Shown here: positions 19,224-29,925 of the stretch, piece by piece
Numbering within the stretch: the first letter of the stretch is position 1
Layout: each line of letters opens with the position of its first letter
Source: Mastigamoeba balamuthi
Lineage: Eukaryota; Evosea; Mastigamoebida; Mastigamoebidae
Assembly (NCBI GenBank): GCA_902651635.1
Contig: CACRSC010000033.1
Coordinates: 267,077 to 297,213 of the forward strand
Direction of reading: 5' to 3'
Length of the DNA stretch: 30,137 nt
The notes under the pieces: model-generated
Told to the model about the DNA's origin: nothing
Database searches by the model: none
What the model saw: the letters and a program-made list of their open reading frames with translations, nothing else
Position numbers and translations under genes: made by a program

Positions 19224-19573
19224 AGAGCGGGTGTCCTTCGATGGCAGACGCTAGACGGCTCTCGAGATACGGACTTTTCTCTCTTTTGCTTCCTTATGCG
19301 GACCGATTGGGCTCTCATAGTCAAAAGGACTCTAGCAACCTGACGCTCGGTTCAGAATGATGGGCACGATCACGCGCATGCGTCACAGTGCGTAAGAGGA
19401 CGCTCCATGCGGATTTAGTCTCACAACCGCGAGATTTTTTTCTCGGTACCCCGCAGGAGCCGGTTGGAGGCTCTCCACGTCACTTGTCTCAAGATCGCCC
19501 CGGTGTGGCTTCTCAACAGGCACAGAAACACCTCCACAGAGGACGCCAGCCCCACACCCCTCCGACACCGCAC
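19224..19573. promoter_or_regulatory. divergent promoter region, Ccz1-like and CAP genes
   Basis: About 350 bp between two divergent starts. No ORF with a family motif and no strong inverted repeat were seen. Sequence is moderately AT-rich around 19265-19330. Both promoters are presumed to lie here. Confidence 0.35.
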
Positions 19574-21033
19574 ATGAATCCCTCGACGTGCTCCGCGCTC
19601 GTGCTGCTCGCAGCGCTGTTGTGCACCGCCGTTGCTGGTGCATTTTCCATTCCCACACCGGCACTGCACCGCTGCACGACGCTGAAACTTCCCCCACGCA
19701 GACGGCGTGTACGAGGAGCCCTTCAAAGTGTTCCCAGCGTATGGCGTGCCCAGCGGCGAGTTCCCGTCGTACCACGAGCGCGCGACGCTGGCGTGGTACA
19801 ACATGGTCCGCACGGCGCCCAAGGCGTACGCCAGGGACTACCTGAGCCCCCTGATGCAGCAGGGCGACAACAGCGACTCGAACGTGTTCTCCACATCGTC
19901 GCTGCCCGCAGGGCCGGCGATCCCCTGGAACCTCAACCTCAACAGGGCCGCACGTGCCCATTCGGCAGACGTCCTCGCCCACTGCCCGGATCGCCTCACT
20001 CACGACGACTGCAACGGCACTTCTGACTCGGGAGCCCGTGTGGCCAAGGTACTGCTGTACCACTGCCACCCTCTCCGTATACAACGGCATCCCCTCACCG
20101 CGGATGTGCCTTAGTTCTACACGGCGGCCATGGCAGGGACGGGAGAGATCTTCGCCCCGCTGAACTTCGACGGGTTCGACGCGATGCACTGGCCCGCGTG
20201 GTCCATCGCTGCATGGGTGTGCGACGGCACGAGCGGCTCGTCGTGGGGATCCGACACCGGCACGCAGTTCTATCTCAACAACTGCGTGGGTGACTCTGAA
20301 GCCGGCCACCGCCAGGTAGCTTCCTCTACCCATCGCTCCCCTCTCTCGCTGCTCAAAGATCATCCGTGGCACGCTAGAACATCATGACGATGGGCGGTGA
20401 GGTGGGGTGCGGCGTGGCCATGTCGGGGAAGACGCTGATCTCGACGTGCGACATGAGCTCGCAGCAGAGCCCGTACACCGCCAGCCAGACGCAGGTCGCC
20501 AGCGGGGCCCACGTGACCGACGCCCTCCACAAGGGCCAGTACTACTTCATCGCCAGCGCCACCTCGGGCTCCTCTGCCTCGGTCTTTGTCGACGGGCGCA
20601 AGGCGGCCATGAAGCAGTACGCGGGGACCTCGACGTTCGTGACCGACCCGCGCTCGTTCGCGAGTACCGAGGACTGCCACTCGTACTACTTCCAGGTCGG
20701 CTCTGCGCGCTACCCTCCGACTGGCCTCTTCAAGACGTGCGAGCGGTCCTGCTGTTCAAGCGAATCTGACGGCACGCAATTAGATTCGGAATCGGGTCCT
20801 GCAAGGTAGACTACGACAGCGGGTCTGGGCCCACGCCGATCCCGACCCCGTCCTCTGGGTCCACTAAGACTACGTCTTCCGTTGCGCCTGTCCCCACTGA
20901 CAGTCAGGTACTTCTGTTTGAACGACGGGTTATTGCGCTAACACGGCAAGCACAGCACTCCTCGGCCAAGGGAGAGGCAGCGGCGGCGGTGGTTGCTTCC
21001 CTCCTGTGGATACCGCTGGCCCGCATGATGTGA
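19574..21033 (+). CDS. secreted CAP/SCP-domain protein, 390 aa
   Basis: Six exons: 19574-19637, 19702-20048, 20115-20315, 20378-20736, 20784-20907 and 20956-21033; introns are 64, 66, 62, 47 and 48 nt, all phase-consistent. Residues 1 to about 22 are a signal peptide with core LVLLAALLCTAVAGA. The CAP domain shows AWYNMVRTAPKAYARDYL, the His-bearing ARAHSADVL, the Glu-bearing GTGEIFA, and the diagnostic GHRQNIM across the third intron, followed by GGEVGCGVA. After the CAP domain comes a region with three Cys, then a Ser/Thr/Pro-rich stretch (TPIPTPSSGSTKTTSS). The C-terminus, AAAAVVASLLWIPLARMM, is hydrophobic, suggesting a GPI-attachment signal or a membrane anchor. Function in this organism is unknown. 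CAP proteins elsewhere are extracellular and often bind lipids or sterols. Confidence 0.85.
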
Positions 21034-21204
21034 GTGGGCGAGGCGGAGCAAATCCATTATTGAGCAAAAAGACACCCCGTTGGCAGAAGTCAACTGAATG
21101 AAAAATGTGCTCTGAGCCTTCCAGGAATCGCACCATAAAATCCCCCACACGAAGATCATTTTCAAATATTTAAAAATCCAAAAAAGAGAACGTCTAGCGA
21201 GGCG
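21034..21204. other. short spacer, promoter of the BRCT gene
   Basis: The 171 bp become markedly AT-rich near the start codon (TTCAAATATTTAAAAATCC at about 21161-21179), where core promoter elements are expected. The two flanking genes are on the same strand. Confidence 0.35.
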
Positions 21205-24200
21205 ATGTCGGACAAGCCAGCGGACACGCACAGCGCCCCGCAGGACGCCGCCACCGCCGCTGCCACCACCACCACCACAGACAAGCCGCCCACACAGCCC
21301 TCGGACACGGACAGCTCCCTCCCCTGCGGCCAGCAGCCGCTGAGCGCGCACAGGACCTCCTCGGCCATCGCCCCCGCCCCCTCGGCCAGCAGCCCCTCGC
21401 CCCCGCCCCCCGCCCCACCCGCCACTGCCGTCGCGGCCGCAGCCGACGCCCCGCCCCTGGCCACGCCCACGCCCAACACGCCCCCGGCCCCGCGCGACGC
21501 CTCCGGGGCCGCCGAGACGGCGCCGGCAGCCCAGGCAGCCCAGGCAGCCCAGGCGGCGCACGAGGCGGAGAGGCGAGCGGCGCCCGCGACGCCGAGGGCA
21601 GCGCGGAGGAGGAGGGAGGCGGGGGCGGCGGCGACGCCGAGCCCGGGGAGGAGGACGCACATGCGCAGGGTGCAGAGGGACCGCCACACGCCGCTGACGA
21701 GCGACAGCGTCGAGATCGCCGACTTTGTCGACGAGAGGGTGCTGAGACCCGGTGACGCCGTCGTGTTCGAGGGCGCCGCCGGGTACGAGAAGGGGTGGAT
21801 CAACAAGGACGGCTGGATCAACGACGAGTGCGACGAGCTGCACCCGACCGTCGAGGTTTGGATCACCGTCGCCATGAAGCGGTCAGGATTCCCTCTCTTG
21901 ATATCGCCCTCGAATCCAGATTTTGTTCCTGACAGAGAATCACAATCAAATCTGGAACAGGAAGGGTATCGACTTCAAGCTGAGGAAGGTCGACCTGTGG
22001 AGCAAGGTGAGGGCCAGGGGCCACACGCTCGCCGAGATGAGGGACGCCCTCGTCGAGTGGAAGGCCCGCAAGGGCTTCACGGCCTCGGACGAGGAGGAGG
22101 AGCGCAAGAGAGAGAAGTCCAAGCCGGACTGGGCCCGCGTCGTCTCCGTCAGCCAGGCCTTCGATTCCGACGACGCGCGCATCCCCGAGCTCGAGGTGGT
22201 CAACCGTGCGTCCTCGCCCCTCGAGGCCCGTGCCCGCCGCACTGACTCGACTGTCGTTTTTCGTCGATTCCGCAGCCGACGTGTCCGAGGACCCCTCGTA
22301 CGTGCCTCCGTCGCACACGCCGCCGTCTTCCGTCTCGTCCGTGTCGGAGATGGCGTCGTCCTCGGCAGCAGCGTCGTCGACGCTGGGGCGGATGACGTCG
22401 GAGGAGGACCTGCTCATGAACAGCGCCGAGCGAGCGCGGAAGAAGCGTGCGCAGTCGTCGGGAGAGCAGAGCGGCGAGTCCGAGGGCGACGACGAGGAGT
22501 ACAGAGGCTCTGCAGCACACAGGAAGCCCGCGAAGAAGCGCGCACGGCCCTCGCGCCCGGCCGCGAAGAGGGCAGCGTCGCCCGCGGGCAAGGCGGCGAA
22601 GCAGGAGCAGCACGCCGTGGACGACCCTGTGGTCGACTCGGAGAAGGAGGAGCCTCTCAAGTGCAACCGCCGCAAGCGCGACGATAGCGACGATGCCGAG
22701 GCCAAGCGGAACGAGCACCGAGACGTGGCGATGGACGACGCCCCTGCCGTGGCCGCAGCAGCAGCAGCAGCAGCAGCAGCGGGCGATGTCGCACCGATGT
22801 CCGTTGACGAGAACCCGCCCAAGGCGGCGGACGTTCCGATGGACGACGTTACGCTCGACAGCGTTCCGCCCACGCAGCCGTCCGCCAGGACACTCCCGCC
22901 GACGATCACTGGCTCCGCGGGCGCCTCGAAGCCTTCGGCGGCGGCCGCTAGGTCGACGGACGACAGCGAGGGCGGCGCGTGGGTGTCGAAGAAGCCGAGG
23001 CCGGCAACGACACCGGAGCCCAAGGCGGCAGAGGTCATCGTGCCGTCGTCGCAGCGCGCGAGCTCCCCGCCCAAGTCGCCCGCAGAGGCGGACAGGTCGC
23101 CGCCCGCGAAGCCCGCGGTCCTCAAGATGCCCGCGAGCGCTAGGGCCAAGGAAGCAGAGAAGCCGACGTCTCCTGTGTCGCCAGTGAGGCCCGCGGCTCC
23201 AAAGACTCCGACAAAGCTCAGGGACACACAGCAGAAGACGTCCCCTCCGATGCCGGACGAGGCCAAGAAGCCGCTGTCGCCCTCGAGGAACGTCATGCCG
23301 CAGGAAGAGAGGAAGCCAGCGGTCCTCAGGACGCCGACAAAGCCTAAGCCTGCCGAGAAGGCCCCATCACCTCCCCCGACGCTGGACGAGACACAGCTCT
23401 CGCTGGACGGCCTCGTTGAGACCGCTCCGTCTCTCAAGTCCGGGAGCGCAGACATCTCGCAGCTGCGGCACCGCATGGAGGAGCACGAGGAGGCGCTGCA
23501 CAATATCAGCGAGGCCGCCTCGGTCCCCAAGACCGCACAGCCAACCCCTGCAGCCCCTGCAGCCCCCGTAGCTCCTGCAGCCGCCGCGCCGATGGGCCCG
23601 CCCATGTCCACACCCAAGAAGGCAGCCAAGCCGGCGGTGCAGCCGCGGTCGCCGCTCGCGGCAGCGGGCGCCATACCAGGCAGTGCGGCGGGCGTGGTGA
23701 TACTGCCGTCGTCGCTCAAGAGCCAGATGATGGTGCACCTGCTCATGGCAGTCGAGAAGATGGGCGGCAGCGTCGTCGACGCCTTCTCCGACGCTGTCAC
23801 GCACGTCGTCGTCGATGCCGACGAGCACCGCGCCGTGGCGAGCCGCACGATCAAGTACGCCCTCGGCGTGGTCGCGGGCCGCTGGGTGGTGTCGTTCGCG
23901 TGGGTCCTCGACTCGTTCGCCGCGGGCAAGTGGCTCGACGAGACGGCGTACGAGGTCTCGAGGGACAACCACGCGTCCGGGGCCGCGCGCAAGGGCCGCC
24001 TGCGCGCGTCGTGCAGCGAGGCAGCGCTCTTTGCAGGGCACCAGTTCTTCGTGGCGCCGTCTGTCGACCCGCAGCTAGCAGCGTCGCTCGCTCAGGTCGT
24101 CGCGCTGGGGGGCGGCGAGGTCCTGAAGCACGCGCCGCAGGCCCCGACGTGCGTGTCAGAGGTCCTCGGGGGGCCCGCGCAGAGCGTCCACGTGCTGGCG

Positions 24201-24389
24201 CCGCCGGGGCTGACGATGGCGGAGGCGAGGGCGCTCTACATGGAGGCGGGCAGGCGGCCGCTGTCGCTCGAGTGGGTGCTCGACTGCGTCAGCGAGTACA
24301 GGGTCGTCCCCGTGGAGCAGTACCAGATCGCCATCGTGGGCGGCGACGAGCTGCTGGCTCTCGAGTCACAACACTCGCTCGCTTTCTAA
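21205..24389 (+). CDS. tandem-BRCT protein with long disordered region, 1010 aa
   Basis: Exons 21205-21855, 21938-22205 and 22276-24389; introns are 82 and 70 nt. The N-terminal about 150 residues are low-complexity Ala/Pro/Ser/Thr. Residues about 165-290 form a compact conserved-looking domain (EIADFVDERVLRPGDAVVFEG, KGWINKDGWINDECDE, IWNRKGIDFKLRKVDLWSKV) that I do not recognise. About 480 residues of disordered, Lys/Pro/Ser-rich sequence follow, with basic nuclear-localisation-like runs (ARKKR, AKKRARP). Two BRCT domains end the protein. The first has MGGSVVDAFSDAVTHVVVD and WVVSFAWVLDSFAAGKWLDE; the second has EAGRRPLSLEWVLDCVSEYR. Adjacent tandem BRCTs usually read phosphoserine marks in DNA-damage or chromatin signalling (BRCA1, MDC1, PTIP types); that role is inferred. 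No RING or FHA domain is seen. Confidence 0.87.
21525..21558 (+). repeat. 9-nt tandem repeat coding Ala-Ala-Gln
   Basis: GCAGCCCAG is repeated three times in a row and then in a degenerate form, giving AAQAAQAAQAA in the disordered N-terminal region of the BRCT protein. Slippage-type repeat, in frame, no sign of disruption. Confidence 0.7.
22756..22781 (+). repeat. GCA trinucleotide repeat (poly-Ala)
   Basis: About nine consecutive GCA units code an alanine run in the disordered part of the BRCT protein. The pure codon repeat marks a recent slippage tract, in contrast to the mixed Ala codons elsewhere in the gene. Confidence 0.75.
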
Positions 24390-24679
24390 TATCAATCGTT
24401 TCTGTACGCTGTTCAGCGAATTGCGCCACTCTTTTTCTCCGGCCGTTGGATTGCATCTCCTCCAACTCAACGTTTCACCGGTTCCACCGGGGGGAGTTGT
24501 TCCGCCGTACACAGCGCCATTATTCTAATCGTATGCCAACGGCGCGGTTATCATAAAATCCTGATTTCCAAGCTGATCGACCTCGGGCGTTGGAACGTCA
24601 CTGGTTTTCACAACAAAAAAGTAACCCGCAACAGCAACACAGCGCACAGACCAGACCGGCGCAAAAGCTCGCACACAGA
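24390..24679. other. spacer, promoter of the 279-aa protein gene
   Basis: About 290 bp between two same-strand genes, AT-richer than the flanks, with A-rich tract ACAACAAAAAAGTAACCC at 24610-24627. No gene or inverted repeat of note was seen. Confidence 0.35.
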
Positions 24680-25957
24680 ATGGCACAGCTTCCTCTCCCC
24701 CTGCGCAAGGCCATCCGGGACGCCGAGGCCAAGAAGCCCGAGTACATCGCCGCCATCGAGGACGTGTTCGGCATCAAAGGTGCAGCGCCCACCCAGCCAG
24801 CCACGGCGCCCAGCAGTTTTTTGCGATGCCGCATCGGTCGCTGTTATTCTAACGCGCCGGTGTGGAACGGTCGGCCATTCCGGCACTGCCGCTGCGCCCC
24901 GCCCCCATCAGGCGTGACGTTCGAGTGCGACTACGCTGCGCTGCACGCGGCGCTGGCCGCGGGGTCGAAGGAGCAGGTGCCCAACGTGATCGACGCGTAC
25001 CTCAGGGACTTTGCCAGCGGGTGCGTGCGCCAGCTCTGCCGCGGGGGGCAGTGCCCCGCTGCCCCGGTGTCCCCCATCCCCACCACCACCACCACCACAG
25101 CTGGGCCAGGCAAGGGCGGGGGCACCCCACAGCAACAGCGGTGGCGGCGACGGCAGTACTGACAGACAGGCGGGTGCCCCCGGAACGTGGGCAGGGCCAA
25201 GAGGCTGCTGGAGGACGGGACGACGAGGGAGTGGTGGGTGCGGGACTGGACGAGCAAGAAGATCGTGTTCCGGGTGGCGCCCAAGGCGTTCAGCGGGTAC
25301 TGCCGGCAGGTGCTCGAGGGCGGGGTGCTGTTCTGGGAGGTCAAGGCCGACACGTTCTACACCAACGTGGACGAGCTGGCCAGCAGGGCCCCCGCCGGCC
25401 TGAGCGGGAACCTGGAGCTGGCCAAGAACCTCAAGGAGTACGAGCCCAAGAGGGCCGAGAACCTGGCCGCCATCGCGGCCGCGCTGGGCGTCGGCAGCGT
25501 GGAATTCGAGGCCGACATCGACGCGGTCAACGCGGCGGCCAAGGACAGGGGCTACGACAACAGGGCCGGCGAGATCCTCTTCGACTGGTACCTCGGCGGC
25601 CTCGCCAGCAAGTGAGCAAAAGCTCCCCCCCCACCGCCGCCCTCTCCATTCTCGCGCTCCTCTTCGCCCAGTCGCATCCCCTCGGCGCCTGCACCCCCCC
25701 GGTCTCACACCGCCCCCGCTGCGTGCGTTTGCCCCCCCAACAGCCTGAAGAGGATGTGCGGGGACGAGATGGTGAAGGAGGCGATGAGGGAGGCGGTGTC
25801 GGCCAAGAAGATCGTGTTCAGGATCAACAGCAACCCCAAGGGGGGCAGCTACACGCACGACTTCTTCGAGGGCGGGGCCCTGGTGGTGGAGGTGAAGCCC
25901 GGCAACCTGGCCTGCAACGTCGGCGACTGCGGGTCCGAGCTCGAGAAGCTCCTGTGA
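24680..25957 (+). CDS. two-module protein of unknown function, 279 aa
   Basis: Exons 24680-24779, 24912-25020, 25195-25611 and 25744-25957; introns are 132, 174 and 132 nt. No named family is recognised. The protein is an internal duplication. Residues 1 to about 140 and about 145-279 align through KKPEYIAAIEDVFGIKGVTFE / KRAENLAAIAAALGVGSVEFE, then YLRDFAS / YLGGLAS, then SKKIVFR / AKKIVFR, then LEGGVLFWEVKADT / FEGGALVVEVKPGN. The introns after FAS and LAS sit at the same place in both modules (codons 70 and 209) and in the same phase (2). There is no signal peptide or membrane helix, so it should be cytosolic. A truncated inverted copy lies at 6407-6783. The acceptor at 25194 is my choice among several AGs; it is supported by the module alignment. 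Confidence 0.82.
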
Positions 25958-26847
25958 AAAGTGTCGCGTTCTCCCATGAAAGAAGCTCTCAGAATCAGCA
26001 ATGGGCTTCTGGCATTGTCCGACAACCGCGTTGCCTTGAACACGGATGAGTCATGTGATAGTCATCCTGTCCTTTCCGGCGAGAGACCTCCGGTGGTTTC
26101 AGCTTGCCGTAGTGTGCTCCTGAACCCACCCACTCCCCTCCCTGAATGTGAATGAATGTATGAATTGTCATCACCCAGAGGCGGCGCAGGACAGACTGCA
26201 AGGAGAGGGAGGGGAGGAACGAACTGCTTACTTGGCGTACGCACGTACACATTGTAGGAACATGACGAACTCAGGCACAGGCAGAAGCTGAAGATCAAGC
26301 ATAGGGGTTTGGTCGCGCAAAGCAGCGGCTGCGGGAAATGAAAAATGAAAGAACGGAGCGGAGAGGCGAGCAGCACAACGGACCGACGGCGCGCGGCGCC
26401 GTCTCGTTTGCTGGGAGAGCAAGCAACGGAGTTGCTGGAAGGAGAGGAAAAGGACCCGAGTCAGGAAAAAAGGGCAACTTGTCCGCTTGTCGCCACAGGA
26501 AAAACCCCTCAAAAGCAAGCGACCACAGCATCGGCTTTTTTTCGGTTTTTCGATTTCCGGGGGCACCACTCCGGAGGCCGGCGATCGAGGACAAGTACGA
26601 CGAACGTCACGGCGCTTACGTGTACCGCGAATGACCTCGGGCAGCCCTTTGAGCACATTTCAATTTTCTGTTGAGCCACACAGAGACAGAAAACACAACA
26701 ACCCAGCAGACCAACCAGACATCGGAAAAGAGAAGCAAGAGGACTCGTGCGCCTCTGCCTCCGCCACCCCCCCCGACCCCGCAAAGAAGGGGGCCGCACT
26801 TTGGGAGGGTGCCAGGGGACTCACCGGGCGGCAACGGGGTGCAGAAG
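25958..26847. other. spacer holding repeat R copy B; promoter of the M4 gene
   Basis: About 890 bp between the 279-aa gene and the M4 protease start. The part 26240-26545 is repeat R (listed separately) and could contain the last exon of a small minus-strand gene. The remainder shows no gene. An intron or 5' UTR for the M4 gene may lie at 26670-26847, where a C-rich tract precedes an AG. Confidence 0.4.
26240..26545 (-). repeat. diverged repeat R, copy B (partner 6055-6320)
   Basis: Minus-strand partner of 6055-6320. The best-conserved block reads LRDQTPMLDLQLLPVPEFV and is preceded by TTTCCCGCAG, a fair splice acceptor lacking in copy A. The frame continues nine residues further than in copy A before TAA. 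Upstream blocks are non-coding-like. In both copies R and the 279-aa gene (or its fragment) are tail to tail, so the two were probably duplicated as one block. Confidence 0.5.
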
Positions 26848-29800
26848 ATGGACACGACGGACACGACGGACACGGAACACTGCGAGCCCTGCATCTGCTC
26901 CATCATCCCGCCCTACGTCCTGGAGGGCATGGCCAGCTCCACTGCCCTGTCGGCGGAGACGCGCGCAGCGGCACAGCAATCGCTGGCCACGACACAGGCG
27001 CTTATGAGCGCCCGCATCAGCGCCCAGACGGGCATCGCAGCCTTCGCTGCCAGGCGCGCAGCGATGTCTGCGCCGGGGCCGGCTCCCACCGGCAGCATGG
27101 CCCCCCGTCGCACTGTCTACGACGCGGTCAACACCAACACACTGCCCGGGGTTCCCGCTCAGATGGAGCCGGTGCCCAGCGATCGCGCCGTGGCAATGTG
27201 CCTCGACGGCCTGGGCGACACGTTCGACCTGTACCACAAGGTCTTCCAGCGCAACTCGATTGACGACTGCGGCATGAACCTGGATGGAACAGTCCACTAC
27301 GGCAACAAGTACAACAACGCGTTCTGGAATGGTGCTACCCGCGCTCCCCCGCCCCCTCCTCGAGTGTCTCACGCTCCCGGCCGGTGCCAAACGGCCGCGG
27401 AAATGGCGTCGCTTTGCTGCAGGCAACCAGATGGTGTTCGGCGACGGAGACGGCGAGGTCTTCATGAACTTCACGCAGTCGCTGGACGTCATCGGGCACG
27501 AGCTCGCCCACGGCGTGACGTCGTACACAGCTGCGCTCGTGTACAGTGGCCAGTCTGGAGCACTGAACGAGTCGGTTTCGGACGTGTTCGGCTCGCTCGT
27601 GAAGCAGTTCAAGCTGAAGCAGATGCCCAACGAGGCGGACTGGCTCATCGGGAAGGACCTCATGGCGCCGGGGTTCCACGGCCTGGCGCTGCGCTCGCTG
27701 AAGGCGCCCGGGACAGCTTACGACGACCCGCGCATCGGGGGGAAGGACCCGCAGCCAGACCACATGGACAAGTACCTGGACACGCCTAAGGACAACGGCG
27801 GCGTGCACACGAACTCGGGCATTCCGAACCACGCATTCTACCTGCTCGCGACTGCGCTCCCGTGTCCCGCGTGGGAGGCGCCTGGCAAGATATGGTACGC
27901 TGCTCTCTGCGACAAGGAGATGAAGAGGAACGCCTCGTTCAAGGAGTTCGCCGAGTCCACCGTCCGCCAGGCAAAGGCACTGTTCCCGAAAGGCCTCGAG
28001 GCCGACGGCCATACTGTCGACGTCGTGGGGGCCGTGCTCTCTGCCTGGCACAAGGTCGGCCTCCTTGCCGAGCCTCAGAAGCCGGAAGAGCATCCTGCGC
28101 CGCAAAAGACTTTCGAGGAGCGTGTCCAGGATGCGGCCGCCCAGTGGGCCGAGTGGCAGAGGAAATCGCTCGCGCCAGAGGGGGTCGTCGAGGCTACGGA
28201 GCCAGCCAACGGCGTGCTGGAGATCCTGTCCAGCCCCGGGCCCGACGGCACTCAGGTCAGTTGCCTGATGCTGATGCACCAGCACATGTATCCCCCCTCC
28301 CCGTGGGCTCGCGCGGTCTCACCGATCCCCGCCACGTACGCAGTTCTCCTTCAGCTTGTGGGGCAAGATCAAGATCTCCGGCTCGTACACGCTGATGCCC
28401 CCCCACGTGCGGATCGAGGTTACTGCAATGGGTATGCCCCTCTACCTACTACCTGTTCTTGCAGACTGAGTTGCATTCCCACGCTCTGAAGGAATCAAGC
28501 TCTGCGACGGCGAAATCAGCCCCGAAAAGCCGTTCGAGGTCAATGTCGGCATTCCATTCGTGCGGCCAGCCTGCCCAGCCATTCTCCAGCCAACCGCCCC
28601 CTTTAGGTTTGCAGCGGCGCACTGTCGGCATCGATACGGCCAGGAAAGGCCTTGCTGTACCTCAGGGCCTCGCTCACCATCATGGGGAAGAGCTACTAGT
28701 GGGAGGGCACCATCGTCCCGTGGATACTGCCGACCGTGGCAGAGATCCCATTCGAGCAAGCGTACAGGCAGATCCGCCAGACTGCTGCCGTGCCAGCGAC
28801 TGCCCATTTTGTTGCCGAGGCCGACACAGAGCCCGCAACGCTCGCCATCTCAGACCAAGACTTCTCACTGAAGCTTCTCGGCGGCAAGCTCGAGCTCAAG
28901 GGATGGTACTCCATCTCACCGCCAGGCGCCGAGGTCCAGGTGGTCATCTTTGGCGGCCAGCCTGTTGCAAAGGCCAGTGTCGGCGCCAACAGGAAGCCTG
29001 TTCGTGTGCAGATCGGCATCGACAACGTGCGAGAAGAGAGAGCCCCCCCCCTTCTCCGATTAACGAGAGCACAGGTATGCGTCGGGCTGGTCGAGTTCTC
29101 GGTCATTCCTGGGGTGGCAATCATCCACGCCAAGGTCGCAGCAAACTTGCTTGGCAAGGAAATCGCGTGGGAGGGAACGTTGGTGCCGTGGACAAAGATC
29201 CTGCCCGCAATGCTCGCAATAGCGCCTGTGGCGGGAGACACGTATAGCCACTTCACGATAACCAACGGCTACGGGCTCCTCGCGCAGGCGAGCGGAGAGG
29301 TCACAGAGGGGGCATCAATGACCCTGGATGTGAAGTTCGGGATCAAGGCAGTGACCCAGCAGAGCTTCAGCGACCTCCTCAGGCGCACGACGAAGATGTT
29401 CACGAAGGAGCAGAACGAGCAACTCGAAGAGAACCACGCTGCTGGGGGCTTCATGGGCGGCCTGCTTCTCGGGTGCTTTGGCTTTGCCTGCGGAGGAGGC
29501 TCGTACAACCACTTCAAGAACTACAAAAACAAAGGTGCGTGCCGCAGTTTTTTCTCTTTTGGCCTGCCTATACTGACCCTACCTGAGCAGAGGTGACCAT
29601 CCAGGACGAGAAGCAGAAGGAGTTTCTTGCCAACGTTGCACAGACGGCAACAACCGATGTCACTGTGGCAGGTTCGATCAAAATGTAGCCTGGAGCAATT
29701 CTCACCAGCACATTATCACAGGAAAAGTCACACTCGTCGGGTTGAGCCGCTTCCCAACATCCGCCAGAGTATACGTGCAGCTCACCACTGTCAAAATCGG

Positions 29801-29912
29801 GGACAAGACCATCACTGCAGTGGACACTAACAATGCCGTCGCTGCAAACGCCGAGGGGAAGACGGGTGGCGCCAAGGTAACGGGCGAGCAGCTCGAAATC
29901 GTTCCTCTTTGA
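26848..29912 (+). CDS. M4 (protealysin/thermolysin-type) metalloprotease fused to repeated modules; one in-frame TAG
   Basis: Start ATG 26848. Exons 26848-27331, 27423-28255, 28344-28431, 28492-28559, 28607-29026, 29075-29534, 29591-29671 and 29722-29912 keep phase and give 873 sense codons. The N-terminus CSIIPPYVLEGMA matches the short protealysin-type propeptide; no secretory signal is seen. The catalytic domain is complete: H187-E188-x-x-H191 in VIGHELAHGVT, third zinc ligand E211 in ALNESVSDVFG, and H290 in GGVHTNSGIPNHA. After a charged linker (to about 465) come at least two similar beta-rich modules (FSFSLWGKIKISGSY, FSLKLLGGKLELKGWY) and a Gly-rich hydrophobic segment (GGFMGGLLLGCFGFACGGG). 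Codon 522 (28697-28699) is TAG inside the first module. M4 proteases are mainly bacterial, so transfer into this lineage is possible. With the stop obeyed, a protease with a short tail would result. Confidence 0.8.
28697..28699 (+). other. in-frame TAG inside conserved module of the M4 gene
   Basis: Exon 28607-29026 reads MGKSY, TAG, WEGTIVPW. The second module of the same protein reads LGKEIA followed by WEGTLVPW at the matching place, so the stop replaces one residue of a conserved motif and the frame is intact on both sides. No GT-AG intron in phase removes it. Sequencing error, recent mutation or stop readthrough are all possible. Confidence 0.7.
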
Positions 29913-29925
29913 TCACCGCGGTGAT
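29912..29925. terminator. 14-bp perfect palindrome at the stop codon of the M4 gene
   Basis: ATCACCGCGGTGAT at 29912-29925 is a perfect palindrome that begins at the last base of the TGA stop. It may be a binding site or a weak hairpin near the 3' end. It is too short to be sure it is functional. Confidence 0.3.

Noticed and set aside
21863-23992. Very long minus-strand open frame (709 aa) opposite the BRCT gene.
   Set aside because: It is the antisense shadow of GC-rich low-complexity coding sequence. The plus frame has two clear BRCT domains and good splice sites, whereas the minus frame is Ser/Ala-rich noise.
28736-29912. A separate gene starting at 28736 downstream of the TAG.
   Set aside because: The first codon there is GTG with no upstream promoter space, and the frame upstream (WEGTIVPW) is homologous to the second module, so it is a continuation.
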